Positions 11,601-21,700 of a DNA stretch of 24,364 nt are shown here, piece by piece; the stretch's first letter is position 1, and each line of letters starts with the position of its first letter. The translations under genes were made by a program, and so were the position numbers. The notes under the pieces were generated by a model that made no database searches, was not told the DNA's origin, and saw only the letters and a list, made by a program, of their open reading frames with translations. Source of the DNA: Phallusia fumigata. Taxonomy: Eukaryota; Chordata; Ascidiacea; Phlebobranchia; Ascidiidae. The stretch lies in NCBI GenBank assembly GCA_008931825.1, contig QXVZ01022200.1:1-24364 (forward strand). Reading direction: 5' to 3'.

Positions 11601-14600
11601 CAGGAAAGGAATATAATGCGAAAATGTAAATTGGTCAAAAGATTAGGGTCCCTAAGAGAAAGAACTCTATTAAAAATGGTCAAAGTATTTTTAAATTTTT
11701 CCTACAGCAATTCTTTTTTATCATACTTTCTTTAACTGCAGCAAAAGTAATCTTAAAGTTTGCCTGGCTCCCCAATGCATGTGGAGTAAATTAAAAGCGG
11801 CTTATATACTTAAGCCAATTTTTTCTTGTTTTTTCTTTACCTGGAGCAGGTATATGTTGGGGTTGGTCATCTTCTTCATATACATTCTTGTTCTGGAGGA
11901 AAAAATATATGTAATATTAATATTGACCAGACTCGTTTGGTTATCAAAATATGGCAAATCTTGCTCAGCAGATATAAGGAAAGATAATCAATTAGAATTT
12001 GTTGCATTTTTTAATGGGTAATATTACGGGTATTTTGTTTGGTGTGCTGGATAATCATGACAGGAAACAGTTTGAGGTGTGTAGTTTGTGCAAGATTTCC
12101 ACCAAAACATAGACAGGGACGAGGTAACAAACATTGGCACAAATTTATCTGAAACATTTGTGTGCAGCTTACATCTATAACTTGATCCACTGCACCATCG
12201 TCAAAATCATTGTTTCCAATACCAGGGTTCACTTGAATGTCACCGTCACCAACTATGTCATCATCAACCTGTAAACAGCATTAGTTTAACAATAAGAAAT
12301 CAGTGTTTGAAAATATGCAATATATCTCNCAGGAAAGGAATATAATGCGAAAATGTAAATCAGTCAAAAGATTGTGGTCCCTAAGTGAAAGAACTCTATT
12401 AAAAATGGTCAAAGTATTTTTAAATTTTTCCTGCAGCAATTCTTTTTTATCATACTTTCTTTAACTGCAGCAAAAGTAATCTTAAAGTTTGCCTGGCTCC
12501 CCAATGCATGTGGAGTAAATTAAAAGAGGCTTATATACTTAAGCCAATATAAGCCAATTTTTTCTTTTTTTTTCTTTACCTGGAGCAGGTATATGTTGGG
12601 GTTGGTCATCTTCTTCATATACATTCTTGTTCTGGAGGAAAAAATGAATGTAATATTAATATTGACCAGACTCGTTTGGTTGTCAAAATATGGCAATCAA
12701 ATCTTGCTCAGCAGATATAAGGAAAGATAATCAATTAGAATTTGTTGCATTTTTTAATGGGTAATATTACTGGTATTTTGTTTGGTGTGCTGGATAATCA
12801 TGACAGGAAACAGTTTGAGGTATGTAGTTTGTGCAAGATTTCCACCAAAACATAGACAGGGACGAGGTAACAAACATTGGCACAAATTTATCTGAAACAT
12901 TTGTGTGCAGCTTACATCAATAACTTGATCCACTGCACCATCGTCAAAATCATTGTTTCCAATACCGGGGTTCACTTGAATGTCGCCGTCCCCAACTATG
13001 TCATCATCAACCTGTTAGCATTAGTTTAACAATAAGAAATCAGTGTTTGGAAATATGCAATATATCTCATCTGTTCTTTTTGTAAAAAATAAAGTGTTGG
13101 GTTTATACTTAATAGAAAACAAACAGTTTTAAGGAAATAATAAATTGATAAATTTACCCAATTATTTGGCAAAAAATGAAACAAAAAGCAAACAATTAAA
13201 ATATCACCGAAACTTTTGCTTCACAAACAGTGCCAACTAGTACATAGGCATATAACGGAGCAATTCAACCCAATATAAATGACCACAAAATGTTCTGATC
13301 AATAATGAAACCCAGCCTAACATGCTTCCTGTTTTTTGTGCAGTGTAATTGGAGATAACATTGACATTAGGGATTGAGCCAAGCTAGTACATGAGTAGTT
13401 GGCACTTAGCATTGCTTTTCACGCTTGGTGCTCAACCAAAATGGTTTAACATCACATCATGCAAATTCAGAAAAGTCTGTGCAATGATGCAAGAATCTTT
13501 TAGAGGTTAAAAGGAGATATTTTAATTTTAAAAGATCAAAATAGGGGGAATGATCTGCAGTTACATCACATATGTGTGTCATCATCATAGGCGCCGATGT
13601 ACATCACAACGCCAGGTATTGTGACATCACACACATGTTATCCCAACACCCATGGCAATTTCACCACCTTGGCTGGTTATTTGCTTTGCTTACAAAAAGT
13701 TTCATTACATACAAGCCATACTAAACTGGTACACTGCGGCGGTGATACTACACTCCTATGAGATACACATTGGAACAAAACAAAGTTTAGTGCTGGGGGC
13801 AGATATTAAAGTGTTAGGTCACATGGCTCTGAACACGTTTGTAAAACGATAATTCTCTTCGAAGACTATCCAAAGCTATGAATGCAAAACAAATTTAGTC
13901 GAGAAGCTTGTAAAAACACGAGATACTTGGTGCTCGGCTAAACAGAACACTTGAATTTTGATCCTTCCCTAACTACTGTATGTAGGTAAGAAAGCAGAAA
14001 ACTTACTTTTTGGTCTTTTTTTAGTCCTGCCATTATCTTCATTGGTCTTCGTTGTTCCGGTTCTTTCTGCAAATACAAATAATTATAAAGCTTGTAAAGT
14101 TGAAAAATCTACATTAATTTGGCAACAAGCATAACAATGGTAACAGCAAGATTACTCCAGTTGCACTGTGAAAAAAAATCAACCAAGCTATAATATAAAA
14201 TGGATAAACATTGGTGCATGTAATAAGTTATATAAACAGCATCAGTGTTGGACCATTTTTCGTTGTTGTTGTCAATGTTCTCATAAAAACAGCTAGTACA
14301 AAATGTTAAAAATTTGGCCTTTTATTCTCAATGACCAAAAGCACTAGCTTCCCTTTATTATTAATAACATCAGACACCACCTTTCATGTCAAGCCTAGTT
14401 GAACAAAGCATTGGCGTGGTGTAATGGTGTAAATAATTTTCTTCTGAGAATAACTTAACAAAAAAATTTCCAGGATTTCCCATTCAAATTACAAATCCTT
14501 GATATACTGTTTCAAAATCCCAGTAATATAACAATTATGCCCAAACTTTAAATGAAAAAAATGTTTTCATAGTTCTGTATTTACATGACGTAGAAAAAAT

Positions 14601-16021
14601 TTATTTTTTACTAAACATTAGATTGTAATAATCCACGATGTTAAGTGAAATATATAACCTGGAGTATATTTTTCACCTAATATGGTGGATTATCACAATC
14701 AAACTAGCTTCAGTGAGTAAGTTAAAATTGTTTTTTGCAGCCAAGCAGGGAGCAAAGGTCAACATGAAATGCAAAGCAAACAAGGTCCAAAAATTAATGC
14801 CAACTCAAATCTTATTTACAGCATCCAACAAAAACATCTCTAGTAGAGAAGCACAAACCTCATTGTTTAACCCGGCAATGTTTTGCCAAAAAAATTATGA
14901 AGACAGTTGCTTTACTAGCGAAAGCTTACTAGTTATTCAATCTATTTAAACACACAAAAAAATGCCCAGAGTTTTGTGTGTTACTGCTGCAGTCATTTTT
15001 ACCATCATATCTTCTTGAACTCTGTTTTCCAAATCCTGCAAAGCCTTTTTCTTTGCATCATCCAACTGAACCAGGGCCGGATGTTGAACTTGGGCCACAA
15101 CATCTTCTTTATCGTTATTGTTGATTCTGCTGACAAATAACATAGATAGTTTTCATGACAGAAATTAAACTTTTTAGCCTGGACATGGGAACTAACATTT
15201 TTGTGCATAACCTATTAGCACGATTTTTTTTAATTTTCACCATTGATTTGATTAGTTGCATGTTCCACAATAGGAAAGCTCCATCACCATTTATGTCAGG
15301 ATTTGAAATCCAAAGCTTATTCTGTCTCTAATCCTATGCAGTTAAAAAGGAATATCATAAAAGTAGCAAAGAAGCTAAGCTTTTTAACAAATGGAACGAC
15401 AACAGCAAGCAATATTATAACAATTCCTCAATTGTTGTTCTTTGGCAAAACTTGTTTTTTAATTTGCACCAACAGCATACATACAACTTACTTGTTTAAA
15501 GGTTTTTTAATATCTCTGTTGCTTTTCTTTGAGATACCAGAGCTAGATTTGTTAGGTTCGGCAGTTTTGTTATAAAACACAATTGCCATTAGAACTATAA
15601 CAAAAAAAACTGCAATAGTCGCTCTCTTCTGGAACGAAGGCATTCTTTTCCACCTCTGTAAAAAATCGCACCTGTTTAAATCCTGGGATTATATTTATGT
15701 GCATAAAAAACTATACAAGCATTTGTAGTGGCTGACTGCTGTACAGAAAGTTCTTGTGGAAAGTACTTCCTACATATTTCAAGTGTTTTTAAAACTTGAT
15801 TTATGCATTCTTTAATTTTCCCTCAAAAAGAAAATTATTTTGGTATTCTACAAGTTCCTTTTTTACCTTTGAATACTGCAGCTGCAGGTAATGTACAAGG
15901 TAGGCCAAAGATTAAAAACTACCACATGACTTACTCTCCACAAAGACGCGTGTTTCGATTTACTTGAATCGCCAGCAGAGACGTTAAGTGCAACGTACTG
16001 ATTACTTGAGTTTCCAAACAT
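8601..16021 (-). CDS. MAN1B1: ER mannosyl-oligosaccharide 1,2-alpha-mannosidase (complete, 14 exons, 668 aa)
   Basis: GH47 class I mannosidase that trims Man9GlcNAc2 in the ER/early Golgi and marks misfolded glycoproteins for ERAD. Exons (minus): 16021-15935, 15655-15492, 15129-15003, 14066-14007, exon 5 12268-12173 (or its copy 13011-12916), exon 6 11892-11841 (or copy 12631-12580), 11540-11334, 11140-10992, 10782-10591, 10403-10233, 9885-9742, 9509-9297, 9089-8958, 8813-8601. All are GT-AG and frames join. Topology is type II: cytosolic tail with HASLWRRWKR, membrane segment at residues 41-57, then an acidic low-complexity stem to about 200, then the catalytic domain. By analogy with human, the catalytic acids are Glu289 (NLFECTIR), Asp423 ([10 protein letters not shown]) and Glu565 (LRPETVESL); the Ca2+-binding Thr654 is in FNTEAHP; the disulfide pair is Cys488/Cys523. 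The membrane-proximal tail matches MAN1B1, not the Golgi MAN1A/C group. The start is the ATG conserved in both copies of exon 1. Human length is 699 aa. Confidence 0.97.
9116..9182 (-). repeat. tRNA-derived (SINE-like) element in MAN1B1 intron 12
   Basis: On the minus strand a B-box-like GGTTCAAATCCC (9120-9131) is preceded by AAGCTTAGTTAAG (about 9163-9176), resembling an A box at tRNA-like distance. It resembles the other tRNA-like elements in the window in layout but not closely in sequence. Confidence 0.45.
11601..13068. repeat. Tandem duplication of about 730 bp carrying MAN1B1 exons 5 and 6, joined at N 12329
   Basis: Unit A is 11601-12328 and unit B is 12330-13068; a single N at 12329 separates them. 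Both begin CAGGAAAGGAATATAATGCG and both end AATATGCAATATATCTC. They differ by scattered substitutions and small indels (for example an extra 10-bp repeat around 12541-12558 in B, and 4 bp near 12695). Both carry intact exon 5 (96 bp) and exon 6 (52 bp) with identical encoded peptides. Splicing all four exons in series would break the frame: exon 6 ends in phase 1, exon 5 begins in phase 0, and the junction reads GGT TGA. Only one pair can be used, which fits two alleles assembled end to end. Confidence 0.9.
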
Positions 16022-17155
16022 GACAAACTTTTCGCAAGTTTCACTCAAAACGACTTGAGTAGAGCGAAAACATAACCCCCGAATCGCATAAAGGTATGGA
16101 TGGATGCACATGACCATTCAACCCTTATCTGTCAATTGTTTCATAGAAATCATTTTAAATCGGACCCTGAAACTTTGGGGGCGAATGCGGTTTTATTTTA
16201 ACAAAACGGACATAATCCATCCGCATTTTCGAACAACGAGGTATGATAAAAACTAAAGCAAAAGGGGAAAAAAACGATACAAGTTTTAGATGTCTTGGAC
16301 TTTTTTGTCTTGGAAGTTTAATGTTTGTTTTCTCTTTTAAAACTATCCCAAAACCTGGGACGCAATCCCGGAAAATAGAGACAGCAAGCCAAGACTTCCA
16401 CTAAAAGTTGTGCGAATTAAGCATTATGCACGATATGCAAACCAGCAAGGTTACAACATTACCAANTACAAGGTAGGCCAAAGATTAAAAACTACCATAT
16501 GCACCAAACTAATTCATGTTTGTAACAGAATGAATGAGCAAAATTGGAAACAACTGTAGGTTCGGTGGCACTTGTGCCGAGCAAATTTGAAGCATTTTTA
16601 TTGGACAATTGCTCTTCTAAAAATGCTTATTTAATTAAACATGACTTACTCTCCACAAAGACGCGTGTTTCGATTTACTTGAATCGCCAGCAGAGACGTT
16701 AAGTGCAACGTACTGATTACTTGAGTTTCCAAACATGACAAACTTTTCGCAAGTTTCACTCAAAACGACTTGAGTGGAGCGAAAACATAACCCCCGAATC
16801 ACATAAAGTTATGGATGAATGCACATGACCATTCAACCATTATCTGTCAATTGTTTTATAGAAATCATTTTAAATCGGACCCTAAACGTTGGGGGCGAAT
16901 GTGGTTTTATTTTAACACAACGGACATAATCCATCCGCATTTTCGAACATCGAGGTATGATAAAAACTAAAGCAAAAGGGAAAAAACGATACAAGTTTTT
17001 AGATATTTTGGACTCGAAGTTTAATGTTTGTTTTCTCTTTCAAAACTATCCCAAAACCTGGGACGCAGTCCGGGAAAACAGAGACAGCAAGTCAAGACTT
17101 CCACTAAAAGTTGTGCGAGTTAAGCATTATGCGCAATATGCAAACAAGTATTTCT
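15891..17155. repeat. Tandem duplication of MAN1B1 exon 1 and upstream region, joined at N 16466
   Basis: Unit A is about 15891-16465 and unit B about 16467-17155, with a lone N at 16466. Both contain TACAAGGTAGGCCAAAGATT, exon 1 and several hundred bases of its 5' flank, with a few percent substitutions. Unit B has about 140 extra bases (about 16498-16639) in the intron just after the exon 1 donor. The arrangement matches the exon 5-6 duplication and is best read as a second haplotype. Confidence 0.88.
16650..16736 (-). other. MAN1B1: Second copy of MAN1B1 exon 1
   Basis: This 87-bp open segment encodes the same 29 residues as 15935-16021 (from MFGNSSNQ to ASLWR) and has the same AGA/GTAAGT donor. 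It is intact, not decayed. It is either an allelic copy placed in tandem by assembly or, less likely, an alternative first exon with its own promoter. In this copy the longer upstream frame (ATG GTC ATG TGC) is closed by TAA, whereas in the left copy it stays open for 32 extra codons. Confidence 0.8.
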
Positions 17156-18719
17156 AACAACATACGTTGGGGTAAAAGAGACGTTAGGTTTGGGTCAGTT
17201 TTCTTTTATCTGGGCTAAAATCTTTCAAGCACCTTGCCACTAAGAACCTGCAGCCTGCACACTTTCCATGACGTTTTAGTTTATTGTACTCGTCACAAAG
17301 AGATTCGAAAGGAAAGCGATAGAATAATAATATTCCAATATTAGTAATGACGCCTTGAGAACACGCGCGAAGGACTTTTAAATAGGAGACAAAAAACAAA
17401 CTTCTAAGTGAAACAAACCTACGGCCAACCACAAGAGGGCGCCCCAGGGGATCAATCCTGCTCTTCCAAAAACACACTCGGCACAAAAAATATGAGGGGA
17501 AGTCCCGAAGATGCAAACACATTTGTGACATAATACACGGTCGTTCGACAATCTACGACCAAAAATTGATTTGGGAGGGTTTTGACTGTAGTAATTTATC
17601 CAAAGCGGTAAAGTGCACGAGAGAGATGCTTTTAGTCGTGGACTTATGATCCGTGTTGTAAATTTGTCGAAAAAAAACAAACTTCAATAAGCTGCAAAGT
17701 ATAGGATGAAATGACAACTGCGATTTGCCGCGTAAAGTTGTAGAGATCTTACTTAAAACATTGCAAAAGTGGTTGTCTCACCGGGAAATCCCCTGCATAT
17801 GTCCACGTCACGACCCCGGGCCGCCAAAGAATTAAAAGTTATGCAACTACACAGAAACGAAAAGCCAAGAAAGGAACCACAGTTTTAAGTCTACACGCGT
17901 CTAGATCTGTTATGCCTTAAAACAAGCGATAAAAATCCAACTACAACTGGGGTGGTCCAGATTGTGAAGCATTTCCTTTTCGATTTAGTAAATCTATGAG
18001 GTTTATCACAAGAAGCCAATACTAGGTGAACGTTTAAAGTCGGTTTCAAACAAGCTTCGCGCAGCCAACCATGACATATATTCCGGAAATCAACCGAACT
18101 AGAATTTTCATTTTGGTTTTGACAATTTTTTTGCTGACCTCGATTTTGCGTTGTTAGATGACGACAAAAAGAAAACGTCATGACTGGATGCACAAAGCTT
18201 GCTCGAAACGAACTTAAATGTCCGGTTAACCAACTTGTTTGCATTTCCACTAGCAGACAAGCAATAATTTTAATTTAATTATCAAAGGGTAAAACGAATT
18301 TTCGAAACCCAAATTGCTTCACAAACTGGACCGGCCACAATTCCAACTTCACCGAAAAATTTGCAAGTAAAAAAGCGCCGGAGAAAAAAAAAACGAAGAA
18401 AAACGGAAAACCCGCCACCACCCGCTACTGGTTGCTGTACCGCCGTTGCAAAAGCCAAAACACAAAAATAGGGGGGGCGGACCCACGGCTATGTACAAGC
18501 CAGTGCGTGTGGCCGCAAACTTGTAGGACAGAATCACACAAAACGCAGACGGCGGTCTCTCAGCCCGAACAACAGCAGAACGGACAGGGCAATTTTTGCT
18601 GATTCAGCATTTCTCCTCTCTTCCCTTTTTTATAACTCCTCACACAAACAGATTTAAGAGTGACAGCGTCCATGCACCCCCCACAGAAGGGGGGCGAGGG
18701 GCTTTCGATCTTGGGGTGT
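17156..18719. other. Intergenic region between SMG7 3' end and MAN1B1 5' end
   Basis: About 1.5 kb with only short, unconserved open frames (for example minus 17184-17531, 17378-17680, 17891-18250, 18349-18537). The right end should be the SMG7 3' UTR; a TATAAA on the minus strand near 18630 could act as a variant poly(A) signal, which is weak evidence. The left part should include the MAN1B1 promoter. G/C runs lie at 18470-18480 and 18690-18730. Confidence 0.5.
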
Positions 18720-21700
18720 TCAGGGGGGTGTATGGTCCCTCCCTATCAGATGCTGACGTTGTTGTTGGTGGTTGATCAGCTGTTCAAGAGTTGAGGGTCC
18801 CGATGGCATCATTTGTGTCGACCAGAAAGACTGGGACTACAAAAAATTGAAAATATTTGGTGATATAATGCTACTGGACCAGGTATTGTTTTAATTGACA
18901 GCCACAAACAGTTTTTTAAGGGTATACATTTTTTTAACCAAAACATTAAAATTTACAGCCCTAAAAGTTTGTGTATATTAAGGGCTAAAGTTTTAACTTG
19001 TCAGAACAGTAATTCATTACTGATATGAAGAACCCACTAAAAAGGGGCAAGTTATGCTGTTACTGTCTTCTATCTAGCTACACAATATCACTACCTTCCA
19101 ATACAAGTAATTAGTAAAAGCTTGTTTTACAAGGTTTAGTTAAACAACTTGTCTTGATAAAAAGATACATCCAGACATCTGTTACACTTACCGTTAATCC
19201 ACCATCATTGGTAGTTGATGTCAGTTCTTGCGTTCGACCTCTTTGCATCAGTGGTGGTTCACCACGAGCTGATTCTTGCATGGTTGGGACACTAGAGGGT
19301 GCTGTTGATGTAGGGAGGGCGCCCCAAGGGGAGTAGTGTTGGTTTTGTTGGGCAGCGGCTCTTTCACTCCCAATTATACCGAGCCCAGATAACCCAAGTC
19401 CATCACCTGCACAAGGATTTCAACATAAAGTGAGTGTTTGTAAAAACTTTTTGGTATTTTGCTGTCTATGTTGTGTTATTGAAACTAATTACCTGTTGGT
19501 CGACCACCAAGTCCATAAAATCGTTTCATGGACTTGGTGGTCGACCAACAGGTAAGGGGGCAAAAAATACTTGGTGCACATTCTAAATGTAATTCTATCT
19601 TTATAAGAATTTAAAGATATTTAGGCAAGAAAATACAGAAAACAAAATGTGTTGCTTTAAACATTGAGCCCCAATAGCAATCACCCACCTCTGCTGTTAC
19701 CCCGGGAAATTCCCCATGTGCTCCCAGTGTCGGGAAACAGTTGATAAGAATCCTTGTTTTCCTCCGATGGAAGTAACCCAGGTGGTGTATTGAACTGAGA
19801 TGGAAACAAGTAATTAAATCAAGTCCACACTTATGGAGAAATGGTGTACTAGATGGTTTGTAATCACAAGGTTGTGGGTTTTAATCCTGCTCAGTCTATT
19901 GTGTTTCATGGGGCAAAAAATCTTGAGCAAGGTTACCCCAACCCAATAGCTTAAACCAAATGTAAGCTCTTAACATTTAAGAATATGTTCGAGTGCAATA
20001 GGCCGGACAGTTTAACAAGGTTATGCAAACTTACCTTGTCTGTATTTGGCCTTTGGGCTGGTTTTGACAAAAGAGATTCAAAATTGGCTTCTGCAAGTTT
20101 TGACATGTTTTTATTTTGGCTTTCTACCGCTTCTTTAGCTGAAACATCCTCGAACAATGCCTAAACATGAAACAGACAAAAAATCAAAATGGAAAATATT
20201 ATAATATAAAAATGCAAGCCAATGCAATGGGTGAAAGTATACTAAAACATACAACAAACAGATTACATAGACTGATATTTTGCTGATTTAAACTCTACGG
20301 CGAACTATGTATCTGACAATCACAAAGTTTCATATTAAAAAATTGAATATGAGACAACAAGCCTTCTCCTTTTTATATTAGATTAGAATTCAAGAAACAA
20401 GTTGCCAACATACATTACATATGTTTTAACACAACAATTGCATTTATTTTTAAGTGACATTTTTTCGAGTTCATTTCTCCAACCTTGACGCGATCTTGAT
20501 TAATCGAGTAGGGAAAGTCATTGGATGAAGATTGAGTAACCGAAACTTTCCCAAAAGATCTTGGCTCTTCATTCTGCAAGGAAAAGTAATTCATCATGTA
20601 AACATGCACAACATTGTCCAACTGCTAAGCCACAACCAAAAGTACATTTTTATGATGATTTGTAAATTGTAATATTGACCTCCACATGATTTCTATTACT
20701 TTTTTTGATTAAATGTTTTGTAATCGGAGCATAGAAACATGTTTGTAACACGACAGTGTTATTCTGCAGCTGTTTTTGACAGAAAGTAATCCATACATCA
20801 GCAACTGCGCCTTACCAATGACACCTAAGCATGTTGGGTTCAAAAAAGGACAGTGAAAATAATCAATAAGTCGGTTAACAATGTGAACGCATGTGCAATG
20901 TGCAGCTCAATCTAATGAAAGCACAGTATGCTTAAAATGCTGCACGAAATATACATCAGTGACACAAAATATGCAAACATTGATTTCAACCTTAATGCTT
21001 GTCCAATAAAAACTGCAGGTTAATATTTGCTTTTGGTAAAAAGCTTTTCTGCTTCAACTAACCAGCTTTGTCCCAGCAGTTGGCGATATTCCAAACATCG
21101 AAGCACTTCTGTTTCCATCGCGAGTAAAAATGTTTTCCACTTGTTTCGAGGTTGACTCCGAGTAAAACGGAGGCAAACCAGTAGGTGTAAGCTGGACAGA
21201 AGTATTACAAACAATTAAAAGCATGCTTTAACACAATCTATTCTTTCAACAAATTTTCACATGTAAAAAAACATGTTTTAACTAACCACCCTACAAACAT
21301 TTAAATCTAGTTGTCAACACAATAGCTATGAAAACTTCACAAAGCAAATTTTGCTAGAAAACAGAAAAATAACAAGATATTTTGACCAACCTTTTGACTT
21401 GGTGAACCAGCAAATCCCGGTGGTTGGGATCTTTGTTGAGCCGACAATGTGCTTGGTCTTCTTGGGCCATCCAGGTTGGCTGATGAGGTCTCACTCAAAA
21501 TCGAGGAGAAACCTTGTCCGAGCACAGAACTAATTCCTGTTGAAAAAACACCAATAGTCTTAGAAACAGATCTTAAATTGCAAAAGAAGCAAAATTACTG
21601 CACATCATGTTGCTTGTGTAGGTAATTGTTATTTTTAGGGGGTTTATTTTGCCACTAAACAAATAAAAATAGCAACAGGCAGCATTGTCCAAACTGACAT

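Noticed and set aside
11601..13068. Functional mutually exclusive exons in MAN1B1
   Set aside because: The duplicated exons encode identical peptides, differences fall mainly in introns, and the units meet at an N; an assembly duplication explains this more simply.
17184..18537. Several minus-strand open frames of 60-119 codons between MAN1B1 and SMG7
   Set aside because: Cys/Phe-rich, overlapping each other, without conserved motifs or consistent splice structure; no evidence of a gene.
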